A stretch of 64,000 bases of DNA. Origin: Salinicola acroporae. GTDB taxonomy: Bacteria > Pseudomonadota > Gammaproteobacteria > Pseudomonadales > Halomonadaceae. The translations under genes were made by a program, and so were the position numbers. Within the stretch, counting starts at the first letter, position 1, and every line of letters begins with the position of its first letter. Below are positions 17,629-27,028 of the stretch, one piece after another. The stretch is from assembly GCF_003206615.1 (NCBI RefSeq), contig NZ_PZJW01000004.1, positions 517,600 to 581,599 on the forward strand, in the 5' to 3' direction. The notes below the pieces were generated by a model. The model was not told where the DNA came from. It did no database searches and saw only the letters and a program-made list of their open reading frames with translations.

Positions 17629-18492
17629 GTGACGACCCCCTCTCAGCACGATCTACGCAACGCCTTCCGCGAACTGCTCGCCAGTGGCGAGTGCTACTAC
17701 ACGGCCTCGGTGTTCGATCCGATGTCGGCTCGTATCGCCGCCGACCTCGACTTCGAAGTCGGCATTCTGGGAGGATCTGTCGCCTCGCTGCAGGTGCTGG
17801 CGGCGCCCGATTTCGCCTTGATCACCCTGAGCGAATTCGTCGAACAGGCGACTCGGATCGGCCGCGTGGCACGGTTGCCGGTGATCGCCGACGCCGACCA
17901 TGGCTACGGCAACGCGCTCAACGTGATGCGCACGATCACCGAACTGGAGCGGGCCGGTGTCGCCGCGCTGACCATCGAGGACACCTTGCTGCCGGCGCAG
18001 TACGGCCACAAGTCGACCGACCTGATTCCCGTGGAGGAGGGCGTCGGCAAGATGCGCGCGGCACTCGAGGCTCGGATCGATCCGGCGCTGTCGATCATCG
18101 CCCGTACCAACGCCGGCCAGCTCGACGACGATGCTGCCATCGCCCGCATTCGCGCCTACCAGGCGGCCGGCGTCGACGCCATCTGCCTGGTTGGGGTCCG
18201 GGACTTCGAGCATCTCGAGAAGCTGGCGGCGCCATTGACGGTGCCGCTGATGCTGGTCACCTACGACAATCCGGCCCTACGGGATCGCGCGCGTCTCGCC
18301 GCGCTGGGTGTCCGTATCGTCGTCAACGGTCACGCTGCCTATTTCGCCGCGATCAAGGCGACCTATGACTGCCTGCGCGAGCAGCGCGATATCGCGACCA
18401 ACGACCTGGACGCCTCGACGCTGTCGACGCGCTATTCGACGCTCGAGGAGTATCGGATCTGGGCCCGCGAATACATGGATGTGAAAGAGTAA
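17629..18492 (+). CDS. Oxaloacetate decarboxylase-like enzyme of the ICL/PEP mutase superfamily
   Basis: 287 residues, the same length I recall for Pseudomonas aeruginosa PA4872, which decarboxylates oxaloacetate to pyruvate. The isocitrate lyase/PEP mutase barrel is seen in [13 protein letters not shown], the metal-binding [11 protein letters not shown] segment and [14 protein letters not shown]. The isocitrate-lyase-type KKCGH loop is absent; PAQYGHKST takes its place, which argues against isocitrate or methylisocitrate lyase activity. The start is GTG at 17629 with AGGAG eight bases upstream; in-frame codons further up lack a ribosome site. Activity on oxaloacetate is inferred from family resemblance only. 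Confidence 0.78.
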   Translation: MTTPSQHDLRNAFRELLASGECYYTASVFDPMSARIAADLDFEVGILGGSVASLQVLAAPDFALITLSEFVEQATRIGRVARLPVIADADHGYGNALNVMRTITELERAGVAALTIEDTLLPAQYGHKSTDLIPVEEGVGKMRAALEARIDPALSIIARTNAGQLDDDAAIARIRAYQAAGVDAICLVGVRDFEHLEKLAAPLTVPLMLVTYDNPALRDRARLAALGVRIVVNGHAAYFAAIKATYDCLREQRDIATNDLDASTLSTRYSTLEEYRIWAREYMDVKE

Positions 18493-18632
18493 GATCCCTT
18501 CGGGGAGCGGTAAGCTGCATGGGCGGCGCTTCGCGCCTGGAAGCGGGAAGAAAAAGCCTGACCCGCCCGGCTTTGCTTGATGCTTGCGACACGAACCTCG
18601 AGACTGACGATCGCGAACAATCGGAGACCACG

Positions 18633-19967
18633 ATGACTGTGATGCAGTGGGAGCGCCTGCTCGATCCTGTCCGGCTGCACGATGCCCGGACATCGCGCGG
18701 TGAAATCGGCCGGAGTCCGTTCCACAAGGACTACGACCGCATCGTCTTCTCCGGCTCGTTTCGGCGCCTGGGGCGCAAGACCCAAGTCCATCCGCTGACC
18801 GACAACGATCATATCCACACCCGGTTGACCCACTCGATCGAGGTCGGCTGTGTCGGTCGCAGCCTGGGCATGATCGTCGGCGAGCAGCTGCGCGACAGCC
18901 TGCCGGATTGGGTCACGCCCGCCGATCTTGGCGTCATCGTCCAGGCGGCCTGTCTGGGGCACGACATTGGCAATCCGCCGTTCGGGCATGCCGGCGAGTA
19001 CGCGATTCGCGACTGGTTCAAGTGGGCCGAGGCGCAGGGGAGCGGTCTGCTGGAGGGGCTCGACGAGGCGCAGCGCCGGGATCTGTTGACCTACGAGGGG
19101 AACGCCCAGGGTTTCCGGATCGTGACCCAGATCGAGTACAACCAGTTTCGCGGCGGCATGCGGCTCTCCGCCGCGACGCTGGGTACGCTGCTGAAGTATC
19201 CGTGGACGGTCGAGCATGGCGGCCAGATGGGCAAGTTCGGCTGCTACCAGTCCGAGAAGCATCTGCTGGTCGAGGTCGTCGAGCGGCTCGGCCTCAAGTC
19301 GGTCGATGGTTCCAAGTGGTGTCGCCATCCCCTGGCCTACCTGGTCGAGGCGGCGGACGACATCTGCTATGCGCTGCTCGATCTCGAGGACGGCCTGGAA
19401 ATGGGCATCCTGCGTTACGAAGAGGTCGCCCAGGTACTGCTGCAGATCGCCGGCGAGCCGCCGAAGGGTTATGAGCAGATGGCCGCCGACGGCGTGTCGC
19501 AGCGTCGGCGGATCGCGGCGCTGCGCGGTGCGGCGATGGAGCGGGCGGTCAACGAAGTCGGCGATGTCTTCGTTCAACACGAGAAAGCGCTGCTCAACGG
19601 CACTCTCAACGACGATCTGCTCGAGCTCTGCCATCCGGACCTCACCTGGGGTGTCTCCTCGGCCAAGCAACTGGCTCGCGAGCGCATCTTCCAGAACGAG
19701 CGCAAGGCCAAGCTCGAGATCGGCGCCTATACCACGCTCGGCATCCTGCTGGAGGCCTTCATCGGCGCGGCGCATGAGCTGCATCACACCGGGCACTCTT
19801 CCTTCAAGCACCAGCGCGTGTTGGCGCTGATCGGCGAGAATACGCCGAAGCCGAACTGGCCGCTCTACGACAGCTATCGTCGGATGCTCGATTTCATCGG
19901 CGGCATGACCGATCACTACGCGGTCGAACTGGCCCAGGAAATGGGCGGACGCCTCAAGGGAGACTGA
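18633..19967 (+). CDS. dgt: Deoxyguanosinetriphosphate triphosphohydrolase (dGTPase)
   Basis: 444-residue HD-domain phosphohydrolase that removes triphosphate from dNTPs. It has the N-terminal RSPFHKDYDRIVFSGSFRRL segment, the RLTHSIEV helix with the first metal His, the central HD pair in CLGHDIGNPPFGHAGE and the YLVEAADDICY motif that supplies the last metal Asp. The ATG at 18633 has GGAGA upstream. It stands alone on the strand, 140 bp after the previous gene, and ends at a terminator whose stem overlaps its stop codon. Confidence 0.94.
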   Translation: MTVMQWERLLDPVRLHDARTSRGEIGRSPFHKDYDRIVFSGSFRRLGRKTQVHPLTDNDHIHTRLTHSIEVGCVGRSLGMIVGEQLRDSLPDWVTPADLGVIVQAACLGHDIGNPPFGHAGEYAIRDWFKWAEAQGSGLLEGLDEAQRRDLLTYEGNAQGFRIVTQIEYNQFRGGMRLSAATLGTLLKYPWTVEHGGQMGKFGCYQSEKHLLVEVVERLGLKSVDGSKWCRHPLAYLVEAADDICYALLDLEDGLEMGILRYEEVAQVLLQIAGEPPKGYEQMAADGVSQRRRIAALRGAAMERAVNEVGDVFVQHEKALLNGTLNDDLLELCHPDLTWGVSSAKQLARERIFQNERKAKLEIGAYTTLGILLEAFIGAAHELHHTGHSSFKHQRVLALIGENTPKPNWPLYDSYRRMLDFIGGMTDHYAVELAQEMGGRLKGD

Positions 19968-19984
19968 GCACTCTCCCACTTTTT
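19958..19984 (+). terminator. Terminator of dgt overlapping its stop codon
   Basis: Stem GGGAGA/TCTCCC with an 8-base loop containing the TGA stop, followed by AC and a run of five T (19980-19984). Confidence 0.7.
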
Positions 19985-20095
19985 CCCCTCGTCGTCGGGC
20001 TCGCGCCCGGCGTCGTCGTTTCTGGCACCTCCTGGATCATCGCCTCGTGCGAGTGTTGGGCGTAGCTGTTGAAAGTGGATTCATAACTCCGTATT

Positions 20096-20115
20096 TTAAT
20101 TGAACGGTTAATTAA
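20096..20115. promoter_or_regulatory. BetI-like operator upstream of betT
   Basis: TTAATTGAACGGTTAATTAA is a 20-bp near-palindrome (16 of 20 positions symmetric). Its core ATTGAACG resembles the BetI operator of choline/betaine genes. It lies 440 bp before the carrier gene in an unusually A+T-rich patch. Within the same 591-bp gap (19968-20558) there is also an inverted repeat CGTTGAA/TTCAACG with a 12-base spacer (20374-20399). I see no gene in the gap. Confidence 0.45.
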
Positions 20116-20558
20116 TAAAAATCGATTTTGATCGCGTGCCGGGATCGAGAGCGATCAACGCGATCGCCGATTCGGGCCGCCGGCTAACGTCGCCACTGCC
20201 CGCTGGGGAGAACCATCCTCGCTTTACCCGGCGATGAGCCATATTTCAGACGCCAGCATCGGCATCGCCAAGCTGGCAGAACGCGCGATGGGCGGGCCGG
20301 CGGTTCCACGACCTGACCTCGGGCTCGGCAGGTGACTGCCAAGCGTCAGGGCAACTGAGTAGATCGATTCTTCCGTTGAAGGGATGGCTGGATTCAACGA
20401 CCGAAGTCGACTTAACTCAAATCGAGGCCTGATGGCCTCGCGGCGGGAACACGGAAACGAGCCAAGGGTCTCAACGCCCTGCGTCCCTGCAGGTCATTTC
20501 AGCCGTCAGGGGCGCCGATGCTCGTCAACGCAAACTATCTGACCATGATGGGAGCCGC

Positions 20559-22622
20559 ATGAGCACAAGTTCCGATAATAATTCCACGACCCAAGACAGG
20601 CTGAATCCAGTCGTCTTCTATGGGTCGGTCATTGGCATCGTCGCCTTTTCGTTGTGGGCGATGATCGCTACCGAGCAAGCGAACGGCATCATCAACGCGC
20701 TGCTGGGCTGGATCTCCAACACTTTCGGCTGGTACTACTTTCTGACAGTCGTCATCTACCTGGCCTTCGTGGTGTTCGTGGGCTTTTCCCGCTTCGGCAA
20801 GATTCGTCTCGGGCCGGAGCATTCGAGGCCAGATTTCAATATCTTCTCCTGGTCGGCGATGCTGTTCTCCGCCGGTATCGGCATCGGGGTCATCTTCTTC
20901 GCCCTGGCAGAACCGCTGACCCAGTTCTACAACGCGCCCAACGCGCCGAGCGACCAGGTGGCGGCTGCCCGTCACGCGATGCAACTGACTTTCCTCCATT
21001 GGGGGCTTTCAGGCTGGGGGATCTACACCCTGGTGGGCATGTCGCTGGCGTTCTTCAGCTATCGACACAACCTGCCGCTGACCATCAGTAGCGCGCTCTA
21101 TCCCATCTTCGGCAAGAAGATCTACGGCCCCATCGGTCACGTGGTGGACATCGCCGCCGTACTGGGCACGGTGTTCGGTATCGCTGCCAGTCTCGGCATC
21201 GGCGTCATCCAGCTCAACTACGGGCTGAACTTCATGTTCGGCATCGCGGAAAGTGCCTGGACCCAGACCATCCTGGTGCTGCTGATCGTGCTGTTCGCGA
21301 CGATCTCCGCGGTGACCGGTGTCGAGAAGGGGATTCGTCGCCTTTCCGAGTTCAACATCCTGCTGGCGATCGCGCTGCTGCTGTTCGTGCTGTTTGCCGG
21401 CAAGACGGTGTTCCTGCTCAATGCGCTGGTGATGAACATCGGCGACTACCTCTCCGGCTTCATCTCGATGTCGTTCGACACCTATGCCTTCGATCAGCCG
21501 ACGGACTGGCTCAACGCCTGGACGCTGTTCTTCTGGGCATGGTGGATCGCCTGGGGCCCGTTCGTCGGTCTGTTCCTGGCACGGATTTCGCGCGGCCGCA
21601 CCATCAGGACCTTCGTGGCCGGCACCCTGACGTTGCCGATCGCTTTCATGATGATCTGGATGTCGATCCTGGGTAACAGTGCCCTCGACATGGCGATGAA
21701 TGGCGCGACGGACTTCGGCGAGCAGGTCATGAATACGCCGCCGGCGGGGATCTATCTGTTCCTGCAGGAGTATCCGTTCCCGGTCTTTTCGACCATCGCG
21801 GTCAGCATTCTGGCGATCGTGTTCTTCGTCACCTCCGGTGACTCGGGTGCCCTGGTACTGTCGAACTTCACCTCCAAGCTGAAGGACGTCAACAGCGACG
21901 CACCGATCTGGATGCGCATCCTGTGGTCGGCGGTGATCGGGGTGCTGACCCTGTCGCTGCTGCTGGCCGGTGGCCTGTCGACGCTGCAGAGCGCGGTGGT
22001 CATCACCGGGCTGCCCTTCTCGATCGTGCTGTTCTTCATGATCGCGGGGCTCTACAAGGCGCTGAAGGTCGAGGCGTTCAAGGAGGACAGTCACCGCCTG
22101 AGCCTGTCCGGCTCGCTGTCGGGACGCATGTCCGCCGGCGGGCGCGATCGCGCTCACGACTGGAAGACGCGACTCAAGCGTGCCATGTCGTTCCCCGATC
22201 GCCATCAGGCCCAGCAGTTCCTGGAAGAGACCGGGCGGCCGGCAATGGAAGCGGTGCGCGAGGAACTGATGAAGCAGGGCGTCGAGGTCGATATCAGCAC
22301 CGGTACGCAGAACGACGACGACTACCTGTCGCTCTACGTCGATCTTGGCAGCGAGCAGAACTTCGCCTACCAGATCTGGACGCATCCGTTCTCGACACCG
22401 TCCTTCGCCATGCGAACACCGCGCAGCAGCAGTCGATACTATCGTCTGGAGGTGTATCTGCTGGAAGGTAGCCAGGGCTATGACCTGATGGGCTACACCC
22501 GCGAGCAGGTCATCGATGACATTCTCGACCAGTACGAGCGTCACCTGCAGTTCCTGCACCTCAATCGTGAAGAGCCGGGCAGCATCAACATGCCTGACAG
22601 TCCGGAACAGCCACCGAGCTGA
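20559..22622 (+). CDS. betT: BCCT-family choline/betaine transporter, BetT type
   Basis: 687-residue secondary carrier of the betaine/choline/carnitine family, with twelve hydrophobic segments between about residues 15 and 510. The conserved stretches are SAGIGIGVIFFALAEP, LHWGLSGWGIY and the BCCT signature WAWWIAWGPFVGLFLARIS. A C-terminal cytoplasmic domain of about 170 residues follows, as in the 677-residue E. coli BetT, where such a tail tunes osmotic activation. Import of choline or another quaternary amine for osmoprotection is the expected role in a halophile. The adjacent betIBA genes often found with betT are not in this window. A terminator follows 25 bases after the stop. Confidence 0.9.
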   Translation: MSTSSDNNSTTQDRLNPVVFYGSVIGIVAFSLWAMIATEQANGIINALLGWISNTFGWYYFLTVVIYLAFVVFVGFSRFGKIRLGPEHSRPDFNIFSWSAMLFSAGIGIGVIFFALAEPLTQFYNAPNAPSDQVAAARHAMQLTFLHWGLSGWGIYTLVGMSLAFFSYRHNLPLTISSALYPIFGKKIYGPIGHVVDIAAVLGTVFGIAASLGIGVIQLNYGLNFMFGIAESAWTQTILVLLIVLFATISAVTGVEKGIRRLSEFNILLAIALLLFVLFAGKTVFLLNALVMNIGDYLSGFISMSFDTYAFDQPTDWLNAWTLFFWAWWIAWGPFVGLFLARISRGRTIRTFVAGTLTLPIAFMMIWMSILGNSALDMAMNGATDFGEQVMNTPPAGIYLFLQEYPFPVFSTIAVSILAIVFFVTSGDSGALVLSNFTSKLKDVNSDAPIWMRILWSAVIGVLTLSLLLAGGLSTLQSAVVITGLPFSIVLFFMIAGLYKALKVEAFKEDSHRLSLSGSLSGRMSAGGRDRAHDWKTRLKRAMSFPDRHQAQQFLEETGRPAMEAVREELMKQGVEVDISTGTQNDDDYLSLYVDLGSEQNFAYQIWTHPFSTPSFAMRTPRSSSRYYRLEVYLLEGSQGYDLMGYTREQVIDDILDQYERHLQFLHLNREEPGSINMPDSPEQPPS

Positions 22623-22647
22623 GATCGCCTGGCTTCTCGCTGATCAC

Positions 22648-22677
22648 GACCCCGGCCATCTGGCCGGGGTCTTTTTT
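22648..22677 (+). terminator. Strong terminator after betT
   Basis: Perfect 10-bp stem GACCCCGGCC/GGCCGGGGTC with an ATCT loop and six T. On the other strand it faces the end of the ATP-grasp gene but lacks a T-run there. Confidence 0.92.
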
Positions 22678-22704
22678 GTGCCCGCCATCCCTGGCGGTCG
22701 CCAT

Positions 22705-23559
22705 TCAAACCGTCGCTGGCGCGACGTCAAACATCTCTCCCGGACATTTTTTGATCGGCTCCGCCGCGACACTGGCGTCGTTCGCGGCGGGCGTTCCCTG
22801 GCTGCGGGAGAGCCATTCCAGGATGGCCGTGGCGGTCGTCCTGCCGGGGTCGGCAATGCCCTGGGTGCCGAACAGGCGGTTGAACTCGAACAGGAAGGGG
22901 TGATCCCCCACCATGGCGACGTCGAACCCGGCGTGATCGACACCCAGCCGCGTGGCGACGCGCTGGACCAGGGCCAGCGCGGCGGGGGGGATGTCGTCGT
23001 GATCGATCATGCCCCCCTGGGCGACGTTGGCGCGATATCCCCCTGGCGGCGTCACCCGCCAGTAACTGGCGAGGATCCGGTCGCCGATCAGGACGATGCG
23101 CAGGTCCCGGTCGATGGGAAGGCGGGTCTGGGCGTACAGCACTTCCTGGGACGCGGCCAGCGTTTCGAGTTCGCGTCGCCTCTCGATCAGGTGCACGCCC
23201 TGGCCACGGGCACTGCGGATCTCCTTGACGATCATCGGGTAGCCGACTTCCGCCTCGGCGATATCGATACCGTGGCAGGTGCTGGCCTGAATCGTCGTCT
23301 TCGGGATGTTTTCCGGGCAGATGGCCTGGAAGGCACGGGTCTGCTCCACCTTGTCGTGGCCCAGGTAGTAGGTGGCCGGCGACGGGAAGATGCGCTTGTG
23401 CATCGCATGCAGCAGCGTGCTGACTTGCCAGTAGCTGGGAAACAGCAGCCAGTCGGCGGCCTGGATCTCGTCGAGATGTTCGAACATGCGCTCGGGCTTG
23501 ATGTAGCGAACGCCGGGAATGTGCAGGGTGCGAGAAACGTCGAAGGAGATCAGACGCAT
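22705..23559 (-). CDS. ATP-grasp domain protein (RimK-like), unknown substrate
   Basis: 284 residues. The central domain looks like an ATP-grasp fold: GYPMIVKEIRSARGQGVHLIE (about residues 106-126) supplies the ATP-contacting lysine and glycine-rich loop, DRDLRIVLIGDRILASYWR the mid-domain strand, and HPFLFEFNRLFGTQG the metal-binding Glu/Asn pair near the end. Such enzymes ligate a carboxylate to an amine or thiol via an acyl phosphate. The substrate-binding N-terminal part (1-90) is unlike any member I can name. The gene is alone on its strand, between betT and a divergent SSS symporter. Start ATG 23559 has an AGAGG ribosome site. Confidence 0.75.
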   Translation of the reverse strand: MRLISFDVSRTLHIPGVRYIKPERMFEHLDEIQAADWLLFPSYWQVSTLLHAMHKRIFPSPATYYLGHDKVEQTRAFQAICPENIPKTTIQASTCHGIDIAEAEVGYPMIVKEIRSARGQGVHLIERRRELETLAASQEVLYAQTRLPIDRDLRIVLIGDRILASYWRVTPPGGYRANVAQGGMIDHDDIPPAALALVQRVATRLGVDHAGFDVAMVGDHPFLFEFNRLFGTQGIADPGRTTATAILEWLSRSQGTPAANDASVAAEPIKKCPGEMFDVAPATV

Positions 23560-23749
23560 CGGATGCCTCTTGAAATACCAGCCCGCTGGTGGGAAGGAGA
23601 AAAAAGCGCGCTATCATCAGGCCGTTTGGGGGGCTTGGCAAGTCCTCCGAGACCGGGCGATGAAAACAATTTCCGGCCGCTGGCGCCGGGGTGCCATGTC
23701 AACGACGTGCTACGCTCAATTTGTCGACAACAAAAAGCGAGGACAGGAC

Positions 23750-25375
23750 GTGGGCGCTTTCACTGGGTGGGATACCGCGGTTCTGATTGTCTATGTGGTG
23801 GGAATTGCCTGGGTGGGCGCCCGCTTCGGAAAGGATCAGGAGAGCACGCAGGACTATTTTCTCGGGGGTCGCAAGATTCCCGGCTGGGCCATCGGCCTGT
23901 CGGTGATGGCGACCCAGGCCAGCGCGATCACCTTCATCGGCGCGCCCGGCTGGGGGTTCGAGGGCGGTCTGGAACGCCTGGCCACGTTCATCAATGTGCC
24001 GCTGGCGATGGCGGTGCTGATCGTGGTGCTGGTGCCGATCTTCCATCGAGCTGGCATCTACAGCATCTACGAGTTGCTCGAACGTCGTTTCGGGGCGCTG
24101 ACCCGATCGCTGGCGGCGCTGCTGTTCCTGGTCGCGCGCGGCCTTGCCACGGGCGTGGTGCTCTATGCGCCGGCGCTGGTGCTCTCGGTCGTCACCGGCT
24201 GGGACGTCGACCTGACCATCGTGCTGATGGCGGTGATCGCGGTGAGCTACACCGTGCTCGGCGGTATCAGCGCGGTGATCTGGACCGACGTGATCCAGAT
24301 GTTCGTGCTGTGGCTGGGGGCGATCCTGAGCATGGTGCTGATGGTCTCGAGCCTGCCCGGCGGCTGGGGCGACGTGTTCGCCTACGGCGCCGCCAACGGC
24401 ATGTTCGACACCATCGACCTGTCGCTCGATCCCACCGTGACCTACTCGCTGTGGGCGGGGCTGATCGGTGGCGTGGTCATGCACGTCGCCTATTTCGGCA
24501 CCGACCAGAGCCAGATCCAGCGGGTACTGACCAGTCCCTCGATCGCCGAGGGCCAGCGCTCGCTGCTGATCGGCGGTTACCTGCTGGTACCGCAGATGCT
24601 GCTGTTCCTGTTCATCGGCGTGATGCTCGCCGCCTATTACCAGCAGCATGGCCTCACCGCACCGGAGAACCTGAACGAGCTGTTCCCGCGCTACGTGGTC
24701 AACGCCTTTCCCGTCGGGGTGACCGGGCTGGTGATCGCCGGGGTCTTCGCGGCCGCCATGTCGAGCCTGGATTCCGCGCTCAACTCGTTGTCCGCGGTGA
24801 CGGTGCGCGATTTCTACGCCCGCTACGTCAGGCCCGACGCCGACGAAAAGCATTACCTCAAGGCGTCGCGCTGGGCGACCATCTTCTGGGGGCTCTACGC
24901 CACCGCGTTCGCGTTCTTCGCCGGTAATCTCGGCCCGGTGATCGAAGCGGTCAACCGCATCGGTTCCTGGTTCTACGGCGCGTTGCTGGGGACCTTCCTG
25001 CTGGCCGTGCTCAGCCATCGCAGCAACGGCAGAGGGGCGGTCAGCGGCATCATCATCGGCATGGCGGCGGTATGGGCCGTCTCGCAGACCGATGTCTCCT
25101 GGCTCTACCAGAACTTCGTCGGGCTGATCGTCTCGGTGGTCGTCGGCTATGCGGTGAGTTTGACCGCGCCGGCGCCATCGGCCGCGCAGCTCTCGGACGT
25201 GGTGATCGACGAGACCGCGCCCGACATGCAGGCGATCCTCAAGGGACGCAGCGACGGAGCCGCCGAAATCGGTCGCGATGCTCGCCTGACACGGCGTCGC
25301 TGCATCGGCCTGGTCGTATGGTTCTTCGTGTCGCTGGCCGCGCTGGCGCTGCTGCAGGGGTGGGCCAATGGTTGA
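23750..25375 (+). CDS. Sodium:solute symporter (SSS family), substrate unknown
   Basis: 541-residue sodium-driven carrier with 13-14 hydrophobic segments. Family landmarks are DYFLGGRKIPGWAIGLS near the N-terminus, ATQASAITFIGAPG (sodium-site helix), GGISAVIWTDVIQ and the MSSLDSALNSLSAV helix with sodium-liganding serines. The start is uncertain: GTG 23750 is preferred because AGGAC precedes it and the first helix begins a few residues later; ATG 23696 would add 18 residues. Its last eight bases overlap the following unknown gene, which implies translational coupling. Confidence 0.85.
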   Translation: MGAFTGWDTAVLIVYVVGIAWVGARFGKDQESTQDYFLGGRKIPGWAIGLSVMATQASAITFIGAPGWGFEGGLERLATFINVPLAMAVLIVVLVPIFHRAGIYSIYELLERRFGALTRSLAALLFLVARGLATGVVLYAPALVLSVVTGWDVDLTIVLMAVIAVSYTVLGGISAVIWTDVIQMFVLWLGAILSMVLMVSSLPGGWGDVFAYGAANGMFDTIDLSLDPTVTYSLWAGLIGGVVMHVAYFGTDQSQIQRVLTSPSIAEGQRSLLIGGYLLVPQMLLFLFIGVMLAAYYQQHGLTAPENLNELFPRYVVNAFPVGVTGLVIAGVFAAAMSSLDSALNSLSAVTVRDFYARYVRPDADEKHYLKASRWATIFWGLYATAFAFFAGNLGPVIEAVNRIGSWFYGALLGTFLLAVLSHRSNGRGAVSGIIIGMAAVWAVSQTDVSWLYQNFVGLIVSVVVGYAVSLTAPAPSAAQLSDVVIDETAPDMQAILKGRSDGAAEIGRDARLTRRRCIGLVVWFFVSLAALALLQGWANG

Positions 25376-25952
25376 TCGCGAGGGCGAGCGAGGGACGATG
25401 GCTATGGACACGACGGCGCCGGCGTCGAGACTGGCTCGGCAACTGGGCGCCACCGCCGCTGAGCCCCGGCTGCGGCGCTACGGTGCCGAACGGTTCGAAC
25501 CGGCGTGGTTGTCGCTGTGGGCGGTGGCGGTCGGCCGCGAGACGGGCGCACCGCTGGCGTGGCTGCTGGCGGCCGACAATCTGCCGAGGGCCATGCTGAT
25601 GGCAGGGGCGCTAACCCCCCATCCGGCGGAACATGACGGCGCGCTGGTCCTCGAGGGTGGTCGGCCGCCGACACTCCCGCAGTTCGAGCGCTGGTGGCTG
25701 TGGGAGCGACTGGCCCGGCCACGCCGCTGGTCGCTGCGGGTGCAGCCCGCGACGTTGCGGGCGGTCGAATTCCCGCTGTGGCTGGGTTATTCGCCAGGGC
25801 GCCGCCATGCCCGGCTGATCGTCCTCAGCGGCCTCTCCGGCGAGGCGCTGGGGGCACTCAAGCCGGCGGTGCTGGCCGGGCTTCGTGACCGAGCGCGCGC
25901 CGAGACCGCCAGCGGTCCGTCGACGCGGGACGACGATCGCGTTCCCGGCTAG
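25368..25952 (+). CDS. Unknown 194-residue protein coupled to the SSS symporter
   Basis: I do not recognise this protein. It is rich in Trp, Arg, Ala and Leu, with the stretch FEPAWLSLWAVAVGRETGAPLAWLLAADNLPRA near residues 43-75 and a second Trp-rich patch, FERWWLWERL, near 105-115. No signal peptide or convincing transmembrane helix is visible, so it is probably soluble or peripherally membrane bound. It starts with ATG inside the last codons of the symporter (8-base overlap), which points to a linked function such as regulation or use of the imported solute. Its TAG stop shares the bases CTAG (25949-25952) with the TAG of the convergent kdgK. Confidence 0.6.
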   Translation: MVDREGERGTMAMDTTAPASRLARQLGATAAEPRLRRYGAERFEPAWLSLWAVAVGRETGAPLAWLLAADNLPRAMLMAGALTPHPAEHDGALVLEGGRPPTLPQFERWWLWERLARPRRWSLRVQPATLRAVEFPLWLGYSPGRRHARLIVLSGLSGEALGALKPAVLAGLRDRARAETASGPSTRDDDRVPG

Positions 25953-26923
25953 CGGGCGTCGCCGCTGCGCTCCATGGCGACCAGTTGCTCCCGGTTGGGC
26001 AGGCCCTCCATGTCGCCGATCACCTGGACCTGGCGGGCGCCGATCAGGTTGCCGCGATGCAGCGCCGCGTGCCAGTCCAACCCGTCAAGGTAGGCGCTGA
26101 CGATGCCCACCGCGAAGCCGTCGCCGGCACCGACGGTATCGATGACCTGTTCGACGGGCGAGCCGTCGACGGTGCCTTCGCTGTCGGCGGTGCGGAAGTA
26201 ACTACCTTCCGGCCCGAGCTTGATCACCACCGCCCTGGCGCCCCGGTCGAGGTAGTCGCCGGCGATGTCGTGGGCCGTCTCGCGGCCGGTCAGCAGCCGG
26301 CCCTCGCCGAGTCCCGGCATCACGATGTCGGCCTCCGCGGCCAGCGCATTGAGGGTCTCGATCATGACCGCTTCGCTGGGCCATAGGCTGGGGCGCAGAT
26401 TGGGGTCGAAAGAGACCGATAGCCCGGCGCGGCGAGCCTGTCGCAGCAGATGAAAGGAGAGTTCGCGCGCTGAATCGGAAATGGCGGGCGGGATGCCAGT
26501 GGCGTGGAGGTGGCGGGCCGCTTCCAGCTCGACGTCGCTGGCGTCGGCGATGCTCAGGTGGCTGGCGGCGCTACCCCGGCGGACGTACTCGACATGGGGG
26601 TCGGCGCCGTCGACGGCGCGTTCCTTGAAGATCAGTCCAGTGGCGTTCGCTGCATCCTGCCGGACATGCCGGCAGTCGAGTCCTTCGGCCTCCAGGGCTC
26701 GCTGCAGGAAGATGCCGTTGTGATCCGCGCCGACCCGACTGAGCCAGCGCACGTCGAAGCCCAGCCTAGACAGTCCGATGGCGACATTGGTATCGGCGCC
26801 GGCGGTGCGGCGATGAAATCTCGTCACCTGGGCGAGCGGGCCTTGATCGTCGGCGATGAACATCGCCATCGCCTCGCCAAAGGTCAGGACATCGTAGGCG
26901 GTGCGGGAATCGGAACGGGGCAT
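25949..26923 (-). CDS. kdgK: 2-keto-3-deoxygluconate kinase (PfkB family)
   Basis: 324-residue ribokinase-type sugar kinase. It has the N-terminal DVLTFGEAMAMF strand, the substrate segment AGADTNVAIGLSRLG, the YVRRGSAASHLS region typical of KDG kinases, SFDPNLRPSLW, and PfkB signature 2 DTVGAGDGFAVGI with the catalytic Asp. It would phosphorylate KDG to KDPG for the Entner-Doudoroff pathway. The ATG at 26923 has AGGAGA upstream and is chosen over an in-frame start at 27013. A different PfkB sugar kinase cannot be excluded. It is not flanked by uronate genes here. Confidence 0.82.
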   Translation of the reverse strand: MPRSDSRTAYDVLTFGEAMAMFIADDQGPLAQVTRFHRRTAGADTNVAIGLSRLGFDVRWLSRVGADHNGIFLQRALEAEGLDCRHVRQDAANATGLIFKERAVDGADPHVEYVRRGSAASHLSIADASDVELEAARHLHATGIPPAISDSARELSFHLLRQARRAGLSVSFDPNLRPSLWPSEAVMIETLNALAAEADIVMPGLGEGRLLTGRETAHDIAGDYLDRGARAVVIKLGPEGSYFRTADSEGTVDGSPVEQVIDTVGAGDGFAVGIVSAYLDGLDWHAALHRGNLIGARQVQVIGDMEGLPNREQLVAMERSGDAR

Positions 26924-27028
26924 GGCGTCTCCTGTTGGGTGCAAGCACGCTTCATCGGGAACGTGATGTGGAAAGAGGGTGGGAAGGTTGCGTCCGGAAA
27001 GCCGACGCGACACGTCGCTCCGGCGAGG

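Noticed and set aside
17629..18492. Methylisocitrate lyase (prpB) or isocitrate lyase
   Set aside because: The catalytic KKCGH loop is missing, and length and sequence fit the PA4872-like oxaloacetate decarboxylase group; no prp genes adjoin.
22516..24927. An 803-codon plus-strand frame from betT into the SSS gene
   Set aside because: It crosses the betT terminator, lies antisense to the ATP-grasp gene and out of frame with the symporter; its composition is that of a shadow.
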